Below, one piece after another: positions 17,272 to 26,040 of a stretch of 64,000 nucleotides of DNA. The DNA lies in NCBI RefSeq assembly GCF_003315135.1, contig NZ_QNRK01000013.1, forward strand, positions 100,640 through 164,639. Reading direction: 5' to 3'. Position 1 is the stretch's first letter, and the number at the start of each line of letters is the position of its first letter. The stretch is from Roseiarcus fermentans (GTDB lineage: Bacteria > Pseudomonadota > Alphaproteobacteria > Rhizobiales > Beijerinckiaceae). The notes under the pieces are model-generated. The model was not told the origin of the DNA and ran no database searches. It saw nothing but the letters and a program-made list of their open reading frames with translations. Made by a program: the position numbers and the translations under genes.

Positions 17272-18047
17272 ACGAGACCATGGCCCTCGGCGGGGCGGCG
17301 GCCGGACCGGCGGCGCTCGCCGTCGAGCGCGTCTCGCACGCCTATGGCGCGCGCAAGGCGCTCGACGATGTCAGCTTCTCGGTCCGGCCGGCGACCTTCG
17401 CCGTCCTGCTCGGCCTCAACGGGGCGGGCAAGAGCACGCTGTTTTCCGTGATCACGCATCTCTACGCCGCCCGCGCCGGCGCGGTGCGCATCTTCGGCCA
17501 CGACGTGGCGCGCCAAAGCGGCGCGGCGCTCGCCGAGCTCGGCGTGGTGTTCCAGAGTCGCACCCTCGACCCCGACCTCAGCGTCGAGCAGAACATGCTC
17601 TATCAGGGCGCGCTGCAGGGCATTGGACCGCGGCAGGCGCGCGCCCGCGCGCGCGACCTCGTCGCTCGCATGGGCCTCGCCGACCGACTGAAGGACCGCG
17701 TTCGCCAGCTCTCGGGTGGTCAGGCGCGGCGGGTCGAGATCGCGCGCGCGCTCCTGCATGCGCCTCGTCTGGTGCTGCTCGACGAGCCGACCGCGGGGCT
17801 CGACATCAAGGCGCGGGCCGACATTCTGGCGCTCACGCGCCGCCTCGTCGCCGAGGACGGCGTCGGGGTGCTCTGGACGACGCATCTCGTCGACGAGATC
17901 CGCCCCGACGATCAGGTCGTCCTCCTGCACAAGGGCCGTGTGCTCGCCGACGACCGCGCCGTGGCGGTTATCGCGGCGGCCGGCGCCGACTCGATCGGCG
18001 CAGCCTTCTCGCGATTGACCAGCGGCGCCGGCGAGGAGGACGCATGA
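17268..18047 (+). CDS. Quinoprotein-associated ABC transporter ATPase
   Basis: A 259-residue ATP-binding subunit. Walker A is GLNGAGKST (residues 49-57), Q-loop VVFQSRTLDPDLSV, signature LSGGQARR, Walker B LVLLDEPTAGLD, and the switch histidine is in WTTHLVDE. It belongs to the ABC-2-type group found in PQQ alcohol dehydrogenase clusters. Together with the permease it forms an exporter or importer of unknown cargo. ATGA overlaps at both ends show tight coupling. Confidence 0.9.
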   Translation: MNETMALGGAAAGPAALAVERVSHAYGARKALDDVSFSVRPATFAVLLGLNGAGKSTLFSVITHLYAARAGAVRIFGHDVARQSGAALAELGVVFQSRTLDPDLSVEQNMLYQGALQGIGPRQARARARDLVARMGLADRLKDRVRQLSGGQARRVEIARALLHAPRLVLLDEPTAGLDIKARADILALTRRLVAEDGVGVLWTTHLVDEIRPDDQVVLLHKGRVLADDRAVAVIAAAGADSIGAAFSRLTSGAGEEDA

Positions 18048-18883
18048 GCGTGGCGGCGCGCGACGCGCGCCGGCCGTTCGGCCTCGCCGCCTACCTCGTC
18101 TGCCTGCAGGGCATCGTCTGGCGCGAGAGCCTCCGCTTTCTCCATCAGCGCGAGCGATTCGTCTCCGCGCTGGTCAGGCCTTTGGTGTGGCTGTTCATCT
18201 TCGCCGCCGGCTTCCGCCAGACGCTCGGCGTCTCGATCATCCCGCCCTACGAGACCTACGTCCTCTACGACGTCTACATAACGCCCGGCCTGATCGCGAT
18301 GATCCAGCTGTTCAACGGCATGCAGTCGTCGCTGTCGATGGTCTACGACCGCGAGATGGGCTCGATGCGCATGCTGCTCGTCAGCCCCGCCCCACGCTGG
18401 TTTCTGCTGACCTCGAAACTGCTGGCCGGCGTCGCGGTGTCGATCCTGCAGGTCTACGCCTATCTCGTCATCGCCTATCTCTGGGAGATCGAGCCGCCGA
18501 CCTGGTGGGGCTACCTGACGATCCTGCCGGCGCTGGCGCTGTCGGGCCTGATGCTCGGCGCGCTCGGCATGGTGCTGTCGTCGCTGATCAAGCAGCTCGA
18601 GAATTTCGCCGGCGTGATGAACTTCGTGATCTTTCCGATGTTCTTCGCCTCGTCCGCGCTCTATCCGCTGTGGCGGGTGCAGGAGGGAAGCCCCTGGCTC
18701 GCGACCGTATGCGCGCTCAATCCGTTCACCTACGCGGTCGAGCTGATCCGCTTCGCCTTCTGGGGGAAGTTCGAACCGCTGTCGTTCGCGGTCGTGCTCG
18801 GCTGCACGATCGTGTTCCTCGCCGCTGCGGTCGTCGCCTACGACCCGTCGCGCGGCATGCTGATGCGCCGAGGCGGCGGATGA
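18044..18883 (+). CDS. Quinoprotein-associated ABC-2 permease
   Basis: A 279-residue ABC-2-type integral membrane protein with six hydrophobic segments (first RPLVWLFIFAAGFRQ). The loop MVYDREMGSMRMLLVSPAPR is typical of the ABC-2 permease coupling region, with NPFTYAVELIRFAFWGKFEP near the end. It pairs with the ATPase directly upstream. In the ABC-2 class the usual direction is export. Confidence 0.9.
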   Translation: MSVAARDARRPFGLAAYLVCLQGIVWRESLRFLHQRERFVSALVRPLVWLFIFAAGFRQTLGVSIIPPYETYVLYDVYITPGLIAMIQLFNGMQSSLSMVYDREMGSMRMLLVSPAPRWFLLTSKLLAGVAVSILQVYAYLVIAYLWEIEPPTWWGYLTILPALALSGLMLGALGMVLSSLIKQLENFAGVMNFVIFPMFFASSALYPLWRVQEGSPWLATVCALNPFTYAVELIRFAFWGKFEPLSFAVVLGCTIVFLAAAVVAYDPSRGMLMRRGGG

Positions 18884-19929
18884 AGGGCAATCCAGCGATG
18901 AGCGCGACCCTGCTCGCGGGCGCAGAGGACCCGCCCCCGCATGGCTTTGTTCGATCGGCGCGCATGCAGCTCGTCGCCCTGCTCGCCGGCGCGCTCCTCG
19001 CCTCGCCCTGCGCGGAGGCGGCGGACACGATCCGCCTCGCCATGCAGAAGACCGGCACCGTCGCCTGGGAGATCGCGACGATGAAGGCGCTCGGCCTCGA
19101 CAAGGCGGCGGATCTCGACATTCAGACGGCCGAGCTCGCCACTCCCGAATCCGGAAAGATCGCGCTCCAGGGCGGGGCGGCCGACCTGATCGTCTCCGAC
19201 TGGCTGTGGGCGGCGCGTGAGCGCACGCTCGGCGACAAGCTGCTGTTCGCGCCCTATTCGACCGCGCTCGGCGCGGTGATGGCGCCGAAGGAGCAGCCCA
19301 TCCACGCGCTCGCCGACCTCGCCGGCCGCTCGCTCGGCGTCGCCGGCGGGCCGCTCGACAAGAGCTGGCTGTTGGTCCAGGCCGCCGCGCGGAAAGAGGG
19401 CGTCGATCTCGCCAGGGCCGCCCGCCCGGCCTACGGCGCGCCGCCGCTGATCGCGGAGAAACTCGCGAGCGGCGAACTCGACGCGGCGCTGGAATTCTGG
19501 ACTTTCTCGGTCGCGCTCGAAGCCCGCGGCTTCCGCCGGGCGGTCGACATGGCGGGCGTCGAAAAGACGCTCGGCGCGACCGGCCCGGTGGCGATGACCG
19601 GCTACGTCTTCACCGAGGCCTTCGCTCGCGACCACGGCGACGCGCTGCGGCGCTTTCTCGACGCCGCGGCCAGGGCGCGCCAGGCGCTGGCGAGCGATCC
19701 AGCGCTGTGGACGCCCATCAAGGCCCGCCTGCGCCTGACCGACGAGGCGGCGCTCGACATCTACCGGAAGCGCTACGCCGAGGGCGTGCCGAAGCGCTCC
19801 GTCGCCGAGGAAGCGCAGGACGCCAAGGCGCTCTATCGCGCGATCGTCGCCGTCGGCGGGCCGGATCTCGTCGGCGGCGCCGCGGACCTCGACACGGGCC
19901 TGTTCTACGATGCGAACGCGGCGAGATGA
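18880..19929 (+). CDS. SsuA/NrtA-type ABC substrate-binding protein
   Basis: A periplasmic binding protein of the nitrate/sulfonate/taurine class. DTIRLAMQKTGTVAWEIATM opens the mature domain, and LASGELDAALEFWTFSVALE is the usual hinge region. The ATG at 18880 overlaps the permease stop; ATGs at 18898 and 18964 are alternatives, and the last begins right at the hydrophobic signal (MQLVALLAGALL). It is first of a complete SsuABC-like transporter placed at the end of the PQQ block. The ligand is unknown. Confidence 0.82.
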   Translation: MKGNPAMSATLLAGAEDPPPHGFVRSARMQLVALLAGALLASPCAEAADTIRLAMQKTGTVAWEIATMKALGLDKAADLDIQTAELATPESGKIALQGGAADLIVSDWLWAARERTLGDKLLFAPYSTALGAVMAPKEQPIHALADLAGRSLGVAGGPLDKSWLLVQAAARKEGVDLARAARPAYGAPPLIAEKLASGELDAALEFWTFSVALEARGFRRAVDMAGVEKTLGATGPVAMTGYVFTEAFARDHGDALRRFLDAAARARQALASDPALWTPIKARLRLTDEAALDIYRKRYAEGVPKRSVAEEAQDAKALYRAIVAVGGPDLVGGAADLDTGLFYDANAAR

Positions 19930-19932
19930 CCG

Positions 19933-20673
19933 ATGGCCGCGCGGCTCCTTTCGCTGCTTTCGCTGCTGGCGCTGTGGATCGTCGCGGCCCGTTTCGGCGA
20001 CCCGCGCCATCTGCCCGGCCCGCTCGCCGTGTTCGCCGCGATGGGCAAGGCCGCCGCTTCGGGCGAGCTGTTCGCGGCGATGGCGATCACCATGGCGCGC
20101 GTGGCCGCGTCCTTCCTGCTCGCCATGGCGGCGGGCGCCGCGCTCGGCTATGCGATGGGGCGGCGCGCGCTCGTCGACCGTCTCGCCGATCCGTGGGTCG
20201 TCGTGCTGCTCAACCTGCCGGCCCTCGTGATCATCGTCCTGCTTTACATCTGGGCGGGCCTGAACGAGGCGGCGGCGATCGCCGCGGTGGCGCTGAACAA
20301 GCTGCCGAACGCCACCGTGACCATCCGCGAAGGCGCGCGCGCCCTCGATCCCGCGCTCGACGAGATGGCGCGCGCATTCGCCTTTTCGCCCTGGAAGCGG
20401 CTTCGCCACGTCGTCCTGCCGCAGCTTGCGCCCTATATCGCCGCCGCGACCCGCTCGGGTCTGTCGCTGGTGTGGAAGATCGTGCTGGTGGTCGAACTGA
20501 TCGGCCGCCCGAACGGCGTCGGCTTCGAGATCAACGAGGCCTTCCAGCTTTTCGACGTCGCCATGCTGCTCGCCTACGCCCTGCCGTTCACCGCGGCGAT
20601 GCTGGTCGTCGAAGCCCTCGTGGTGCAGCCGTTTGAACGCCATGTCTCCCGCTGGCGCCCCCGGCCCGCTTGA
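19933..20673 (+). CDS. SsuC-type ABC permease
   Basis: A 246-residue permease with about six membrane helices. The cytoplasmic EAA loop is DEMARAFAFSPWKRLRHVVL, which docks the ATPase. Typical segments of the sulfonate/nitrate family are LPALVIIVLLYIWAGL and AATRSGLSLVWKIVLVVELI. It starts 3 bp after the binding-protein stop and overlaps the ATPase gene by 32 bp. Confidence 0.88.
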   Translation: MAARLLSLLSLLALWIVAARFGDPRHLPGPLAVFAAMGKAAASGELFAAMAITMARVAASFLLAMAAGAALGYAMGRRALVDRLADPWVVVLLNLPALVIIVLLYIWAGLNEAAAIAAVALNKLPNATVTIREGARALDPALDEMARAFAFSPWKRLRHVVLPQLAPYIAAATRSGLSLVWKIVLVVELIGRPNGVGFEINEAFQLFDVAMLLAYALPFTAAMLVVEALVVQPFERHVSRWRPRPA

Positions 20674-21361
20674 CGTTCGCATCGCGCGCAAGCGCGTCGC
20701 GAGCGTCGCCGGGCTCGAGGTCGAGATCCTCTCGAACCTCGCCTTCCGGCTCGACGCCGGCGAGGTCGGCGCGCTGATCGGGCCGTCCGGCTGCGGCAAG
20801 TCGACAGCCATGCGGATCGTCGCCGGCCTCGATTCGGCGTTCGAAGGCGCGGTCGCCCGCCCGCAGGGCCCGCTCGGCATGGTGTTCCAGGAGCCGCGCC
20901 TCCTGCCGTGGCGCAGCGTCGAGGACAACATTCGCCTCGCCGCGCCTGACATCGGCGAGGCGGAGTTCGCGGCCCTGCTGAAGCGGCTCAGCCTCGCCGA
21001 CCACCGGGCGCATTTCCCCAGCGAGCTGTCGCTCGGGCTGGCGCGTCGCGTGGCGCTGGCGCGCGCCTTCGCCGTGCGCCCGTCGCTGCTGCTGCTCGAC
21101 GAGCCGTTCGTCTCGCTCGACGCGCCGCTCGCGCGGGCCTTGCGCGGCGAACTCCTGGCGCTCGTCGGCGAGCGCGCCGTGACCACGGTTCTGGTGACCC
21201 ACGACGTCGAGGAAGCCATTCGCCTCGCCGACCGCATTTTCGTGCTCTCGCCGCGGCCGGCGCGGGTGATCGGCGAGATTCGCGTCCGACCGCCCCGGGA
21301 GGGGATGAGCGCGGCGGAGGCGCGATCGATCAAAGCCGATATCGACGCGCTGTCGCCGTGA
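20642..21361 (+). CDS. SsuB-type ABC ATPase with a variant signature motif
   Basis: A 239-residue ATPase: Walker A GPSGCGKST (47-55), Walker B LLLLDEPFVSLD, switch His in VTHDVEEA. The signature reads LSLGLARRVALARAF instead of LSGGQ; Gly and Gln of the canonical motif are lost, a variation seen in part of this subfamily. The gene lies partly inside the permease gene. A TTG three codons upstream could also start it. Last gene of the bracketed methanol/PQQ block. Confidence 0.88.
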   Translation: MSPAGAPGPLDVRIARKRVASVAGLEVEILSNLAFRLDAGEVGALIGPSGCGKSTAMRIVAGLDSAFEGAVARPQGPLGMVFQEPRLLPWRSVEDNIRLAAPDIGEAEFAALLKRLSLADHRAHFPSELSLGLARRVALARAFAVRPSLLLLDEPFVSLDAPLARALRGELLALVGERAVTTVLVTHDVEEAIRLADRIFVLSPRPARVIGEIRVRPPREGMSAAEARSIKADIDALSP

Positions 21362-21525
21362 ACGCCGGGCTCTCGCGGGGTGCGAGCGACGCCCGTGCGG
21401 CCGCGATTGTTTATCCCCACCGCCGCCGGACCGCTTGAAACGCGCCGCCGTCCGATCCAACGTCCGCGGCGCGAGCGCAGCTTTCGCTGGGCGTCGAATC
21501 GACATCGAGACAGGACGAGGGCGAC

Positions 21526-21996
21526 ATGGCCAAGGAACTCGACGAGGGCGATCCCGCCCCCCATTTCACGCTGCCGACCGACGGGGGGGCGCGGGCGGAC
21601 CTCGCGGATTTCGCCGGAAAGCCGGTCGTCCTCTACTTCTACCCGAAAGACGACACCTCCGGCTGCACCGCCGAGGCGATCGCGTTCAGCGGCCTGAAGC
21701 CGGAGTTCGACGCGGCCGGCGCCGCGGTGATCGGCGTGTCGCCCGACAGCGCCGCCAGCCACGACAAGTTCAAGGCCAAGCACGCGCTTTCCGTGGCGCT
21801 CGCGGCCGACCCCGAGCGCTCGGCGATCGAGGCCTATGGGGTGTGGAAGGAAAAGAGCATGTACGGGCGCAAATATTTCGGCGTCGAGCGCTCGACCTTC
21901 CTGATCGGCCGCGACGGGCGAATCGCGAAAATCTGGCGCAAGGTGAAGGTGCCGAAGCACGCCGAGGACGTGTTGAAGGCGGTCCGGGCGCTCTGA
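21526..21996 (+). CDS. bcp: Thioredoxin-dependent peroxiredoxin (BCP/PrxQ type)
   Basis: A 156-residue peroxidase reducing hydroperoxides in the cytoplasm. The catalytic motif is YFYPKDDTSGCTAEAIAF, with the peroxidatic Cys in SGC; Ser replaces the usual Pro before Gly. The position five residues later, where many BCPs have a resolving Cys, is Ile here, so it should work as a one-Cys enzyme. The leader and first 30 codons recur as a dead fragment at 835-1090, so this copy and the fragment bracket the methanol module as direct repeats. Confidence 0.93.
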   Translation: MAKELDEGDPAPHFTLPTDGGARADLADFAGKPVVLYFYPKDDTSGCTAEAIAFSGLKPEFDAAGAAVIGVSPDSAASHDKFKAKHALSVALAADPERSAIEAYGVWKEKSMYGRKYFGVERSTFLIGRDGRIAKIWRKVKVPKHAEDVLKAVRAL

Positions 21997-22045
21997 GCGG
22001 GCGCGCGATCCCATTTTCGCTTAGCATTGCGGCGCAGGAGAAGGC

Positions 22046-23356
22046 ATGGCGATTCCGACCGACGAGCGTGCGCCGCGGCCTGTTCCCGACGGGGTCGTCC
22101 TCAGCGTGGTCGCGGCTTATGCGGCCGCGTTCGTGCTGTTCGGCCTCGCCGTCGAGCCCCCGGGAAAGGTTCTCGGCGGACTGTGGGCGATCCTGACCAC
22201 CCGCGACGCCCTGCTCACCGACTATTTCGGCGTCGGCGGCATCGGCGGCGGCTGCGTCAGCGCCGGGTTGCTCACGCTCGCGGCGGCGTTCGTCTACCGG
22301 CGCGCCGGCGCTCCGATGACCGGCGCCGCCGTCGCCTGTCTGTTCCTGGTGCTCGGCTTCGGCCTGTTCGGCAAGAACCTCCTGAACGTCTGGCCGATCG
22401 TCGCCGGCGTCGCGCTCTACGCCCGCTTTCGCGGCGAACCGTTCCGCGTCCATATCAACACCGCCTTCTTCGGCGCGGCCCTGGCCCCGATCGTCTCCGA
22501 GATCCTGTTCTCGACCACGCTTGCGCCGCTCGCGAGCGTCCCGCTGGCGCTCGCGACCGGGCTCGCGATCGGGTTCATCCTGCCGCCCGCGGCCGCTCAC
22601 CTGTTTCGGACGCACATGGGGTTCAGCCTCTACAACATGGGCTTCGCCGCCGGCATCGTCGGCACCCTGGTCGTGGCCATGTACAAGGCGTTCGGCTATG
22701 TGCCGAACCCCGTCTTCATCTGGACGACCGGCGCCAACCTTCTCCTCTCGGCGTTCCTCGCCGTGGTCTTCGCCTCGATGGCGGCGGTCGGCTATGGGCT
22801 CGACCGCGGCGCCTTCAGGCGGCTCGCCGTCATCTTCGCCGCCCCCGGGCGGGCGCCGACCGATTTCGTGGCGCTCGCCGGCTTCGGCGCGACGCTCACC
22901 AACATGGGACTGGCCGGCGCGCTCGGCGCCGCCTATGTGCTCGCCACCGGCGGCGACCTCAACGGCCCGAGCATCGGCGCGATCCTGACGATCGTCGGCT
23001 TCGCCGCCTTCGGCAAGCATCCGCGCACCATCGCGCCCGTCATGCTCGGTGTTTTCCTCGGCGCGCTCTCTCGCGCGGCCAGTCCGGGCGACCCGTCGCT
23101 GACGCTCGCCGCGCTGTTCGGGACGACGCTCGCGCCGATCGCCGGCCGGTTCGGCGCCGGCTGGGGCGTGGTGGCCGGCTTCGCGCACGCCTCGGCGGCC
23201 TTGACGGTCGGGCCGCTGCACGCCGGCCTCAACCTCTACAACAACGGATTTGCCGCGGGCATCGTCGCCGCCGTTCTGGTGCCGGTGATCGTCGCCATAC
23301 GCGCAGGTCTCGGCTATCGTGACGATCTCGACGCCGAGGCGGCGGCCGCGAAGTGA
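22046..23356 (+). CDS. DUF1576-type integral membrane protein
   Basis: A 436-residue protein with about twelve hydrophobic segments. An internal duplication is visible: FSLYNMGFAAGIVG at about 195 and LNLYNNGFAAGIVA at about 395. These repeated LYN-GFAAGI motifs and the length fit the DUF1576 family, whose function is unknown. It has the site GGAGAAGG and converges on the urea transporter gene with only 13 bp between stops. Confidence 0.8.
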   Translation: MAIPTDERAPRPVPDGVVLSVVAAYAAAFVLFGLAVEPPGKVLGGLWAILTTRDALLTDYFGVGGIGGGCVSAGLLTLAAAFVYRRAGAPMTGAAVACLFLVLGFGLFGKNLLNVWPIVAGVALYARFRGEPFRVHINTAFFGAALAPIVSEILFSTTLAPLASVPLALATGLAIGFILPPAAAHLFRTHMGFSLYNMGFAAGIVGTLVVAMYKAFGYVPNPVFIWTTGANLLLSAFLAVVFASMAAVGYGLDRGAFRRLAVIFAAPGRAPTDFVALAGFGATLTNMGLAGALGAAYVLATGGDLNGPSIGAILTIVGFAAFGKHPRTIAPVMLGVFLGALSRAASPGDPSLTLAALFGTTLAPIAGRFGAGWGVVAGFAHASAALTVGPLHAGLNLYNNGFAAGIVAAVLVPVIVAIRAGLGYRDDLDAEAAAAK

Positions 23357-23369
23357 TACGCGCGCGTCG

Positions 23370-24347
23370 TCAGTCGGAGGCGGGCTTCGCGTCCGGCAGC
23401 AGGAACATCCACGACACGAGGATGAACGGCGCGGTCAGCGCGGGGATCGCGAACGGCCTCAGCGCGACGTTCAGCGCCGCCTGGGCGACGACCGTGAACA
23501 CGACGCCGAGCGCCGCATAGGCGAGGGCGTTGCGCCCGGGCCTGCGGAAGGTGACGCCGAGCGCGACCGCGGTCAGGACCGGGCTGAAGCCGAGCAGGCC
23601 CTGGCTCACCACGTCGCTCTCAGCGCCGAAGCCGTGGGCGACCGCGACCGCGAGCGCCGCCCCGCCGAGCGCGTAGAGAGCCGCAGGGATGGAGCTGACC
23701 GCGAGCCCGGCCAGAAAAAGCAGCGCCGAGACGAGGCTCGCCTTGAGAAAGACTTGCGAAATCGACAGGAGCACCGCGCCCAGATAGCTCGCCACCCCGG
23801 CGGAGAGCGCCGGCTCGGGCTCGAAAGGCGCGACGACGCCCGCGGCCGGCAGCCCGGCGCCGGAAAGGCCAGCGAAGCCGTAGCTCGCCAGCAGCATGAT
23901 CCAGGTCACCGCCACGAACGGCGCGGTCAGCGCCGGCGCGCCGAGCGGCCTCAGCGCGCCCGCCGTCGCGAGCGCGGCGACGGTCGAGACGGCGGCGCCG
24001 AGCGCGACATAGACCCAGAGCGCCGGGCCGCTGGCGAGGAAGGTCGCGAGCGCCAGCCCGACGAGCACGCCGTTGTAGCCGTAGAGGCCGGCTTTCAGCG
24101 CGGCCGCGTCGGCCTTCAGCCACATCGCCGTCAGCGTCGCCGCGGCCACGCCGACGAGGCCGGCGAGAAAGACATGCGGCGCGCCCGCCGCAAGCGAGCC
24201 CCACAGGATCGCCGCGAGAAAGAGCGCTCCCGACAGCGGATTGTCCTGGAACATCACCTGCCCGACGCCGCGCAGGCAGATGTCGACGAAGCGCAGCGCG
24301 GGCGACTGCGTGCAAACCTCCTCCCAGCGTGTCAGCGCCGCGTCCAA
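23370..24347 (-). CDS. Urea transporter (UT family)
   Basis: A 325-residue channel-like transporter. Two homologous halves are visible: RGVGQVMFQDNPLSGALFL with GYNGVLVGLAL and PALTAPFVAVTWIMLLA in the first, and SQVFLKASLVSALLFLAGL with GFSPVLTAVALG and PALTAPFILVSWMFLLP in the second. The LTAPF and NPLSG motifs are the urea-slot signatures of the bacterial UT family. No urease gene lies nearby. Start at 24347 is the only one giving the full first half. Confidence 0.9.
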   Translation of the reverse strand: MDAALTRWEEVCTQSPALRFVDICLRGVGQVMFQDNPLSGALFLAAILWGSLAAGAPHVFLAGLVGVAAATLTAMWLKADAAALKAGLYGYNGVLVGLALATFLASGPALWVYVALGAAVSTVAALATAGALRPLGAPALTAPFVAVTWIMLLASYGFAGLSGAGLPAAGVVAPFEPEPALSAGVASYLGAVLLSISQVFLKASLVSALLFLAGLAVSSIPAALYALGGAALAVAVAHGFGAESDVVSQGLLGFSPVLTAVALGVTFRRPGRNALAYAALGVVFTVVAQAALNVALRPFAIPALTAPFILVSWMFLLPDAKPASD

Positions 24348-24505
24348 GAGCCTCTACCCTCCTTCGGCGCAGAGTTCGCCGACGCACGCACGATAGGGCT
24401 AGCCGCGCCGGTCGGGCAAGGACGCGGCGCCGCGATGAATGACGGGAGGAAATCCTCCTTGCTCATCTGTAGCCTGCGGGTTACAGTGAGGAGCGGAGGG
24501 CGACT

Positions 24506-25098
24506 ATGGCCATCGTCAAAATCAATCCGATTGCTATAGCCGGACACTGGAAATCGGGAGTCGCGTTGGATCTTCACACGATCAGCAGCACGCCGATCGG
24601 CTACAATGATTTCGGATATATGCAGTTTGAAACCGCTCGCCCGGAAATCGCTGAACTGCTGTTTCGCTTGAAAAATCGATCTGATCGATCTGCCGCCGGC
24701 CCCATTGTCGAAACCGTCGCTGATTTTCTCGGGCGTCACCGGGACAAGTTCGATGCAATCGTCCCCGTTCCGCCCTCCCACCAGCGGGCAGTCCAGCCGG
24801 TAATCATCATGGCTGAAGGGATCGGACAGGCGCTGAGAGTCCCGGTTCTCCCCTGCATTACCACGACGCGACCAACGGCCAGCTCAAGAACATCACCGAC
24901 CCCGACGAGCGCAAGGAGCACGTCAAGGGCCTGTATGCGGTCGACACGGCGCAGACGCGGGGTCGCAAGATTCTCCTGTTCGACGATCTGTTCCGTTCCG
25001 GCACCACCATGAACGCAATTACCGATGTCCTTCTGGATGCCGGCAAGGCGGAGGTGGTTCGGGCGCTCACCATCACCAAGACCCGGAGCAACCAATGA
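24506..25098 (+). pseudogene. ComF-like phosphoribosyltransferase, frameshifted
   Basis: The first 120 or so residues (VPVPPSHQRAVQPVIIMAEG, then VLPCITTTR) read in one frame. The rest, including the PRPP-binding loop ILLFDDLFRSGTTMNA and the end LTITKTRSNQ, continues in the frame one base back from about 24870. Reading both together gives a normal PRTase ending at 25098, overlapping the next ATG. A single-base deletion near 24868 explains it. The unshifted frame ends at 25012 without the catalytic loop. It forms a pair with the SLOG-HTH gene. It could be a true mutation, a sequencing error, or less likely programmed frameshifting. GGAGGG precedes the ATG. Confidence 0.75.
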
Positions 25099-25979
25099 AC
25101 ACCATCTTCATCGGCGGCTCGCGACATATTTCCCGCCTTCCGGCCGAGGTCAAAAAGCGCCTCGACAACGTAATCGCCAGCCGTCATCAGGTCATCGTCG
25201 GAGACGCCAACGGCGCCGACAAAGCCGTTCAGAAGCATTTTTTAGACGCCAAATATTCCAACGTCACCGTTTTCTGTTCGGGTGATCATCCCCGCAACAA
25301 TCTCGGATCGTGGATCACGCATCGCGTCGATGTTCCCAAGGAAACGAAAGGCTTTCAGTTCTACGCCGCCAAGGATCGGGAAATGGCTCGCGAAGCCGAT
25401 TTCGGTCTGATGATCTGGGATGGCAAGAGCCCCGGCACCGTGCTGAACGTGCTGCGCATGGTTCAGGCCGGCAAGATCTCTGTCCTCTTCAACGTTCCCG
25501 ACAAGGCGGCAGTCAACGTCAAGACGGTCGATCAGTATCGCGATTTCATCCGCCAGCGCGATCCCGCCTTCCGCGCCGACCTCCGCGAAAGGGCGACATC
25601 ACAAGAATGGTCCCTGATCGAAGCCGATCCGGAGCCGAGTTTGCCCGATCATGCCTCCGTGAGCGGAACCGACGTTTCAAATGCGCCCGCAGTGGCTTCT
25701 CCGCCGCCGACGGACGAGACTGTCCGAGCCCTCAACGCCGCGCTGGCGTCCGGTGACGCCGCGCGGATCCTGGATGCTCTGGGTGCGATTGCCCGTGACC
25801 GGGGAATGAGCCAAATCGCGCGCGAGACGGGCTTGGCGCGTGAAAGTCTCTATCGGTCCCTCGACGCAGGTGGGAATCCCGAATTCATGACCGTCATGAA
25901 AGTCTTGACTTCGCTGGGGGTGCGGTTGGAGGCAAAGCCGCACGATCTGTCCGCGCCGGAGCACGCCGCAGCCGAATAG
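25095..25979 (+). CDS. SLOG-domain protein fused to a HigA-type HTH domain
   Basis: A 294-residue two-domain protein. Residues 1-150 form a Rossmann-like SLOG domain (YpsA/YspA-related): MNTIFIGGSRHISRL, then VIVGDANGADKAVQKHF and ADFGLMIWDGKSPGTVLNV, the usual places for nucleotide-ligand contacts. A linker (about 175-212) leads to residues 213-285, an antidote-like helix-turn-helix: GMSQIARETGLARESLYRSL and FMTVMKVLTSLGVRLE, as in antitoxins of the HI1420/HigA group. Sensing of a nucleotide-derived ligand coupled to DNA binding is a reasonable inference. It is coupled by ATGA to the phosphoribosyltransferase gene. Confidence 0.85.
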   Translation: MNTIFIGGSRHISRLPAEVKKRLDNVIASRHQVIVGDANGADKAVQKHFLDAKYSNVTVFCSGDHPRNNLGSWITHRVDVPKETKGFQFYAAKDREMAREADFGLMIWDGKSPGTVLNVLRMVQAGKISVLFNVPDKAAVNVKTVDQYRDFIRQRDPAFRADLRERATSQEWSLIEADPEPSLPDHASVSGTDVSNAPAVASPPPTDETVRALNAALASGDAARILDALGAIARDRGMSQIARETGLARESLYRSLDAGGNPEFMTVMKVLTSLGVRLEAKPHDLSAPEHAAAE

Positions 25980-26040
25980 AGTGAGAGGGCGGCGTTTCGC
26001 TCAGTGACGGGTGGAAGCCGGATGAGAGGCTCCCGGCTCG

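Noticed and set aside
18838..22014. Open frame of about 1060 codons on the minus strand over the SsuABC-like genes and bcp
   Set aside because: The plus strand holds four clear families with coupled starts; the antisense product is Arg/Ala-rich without motifs.
21770..23221. Minus-strand frame opposite the DUF1576 gene
   Set aside because: Extreme Arg/Glu/Gly repetition typical of antisense to a membrane protein gene.
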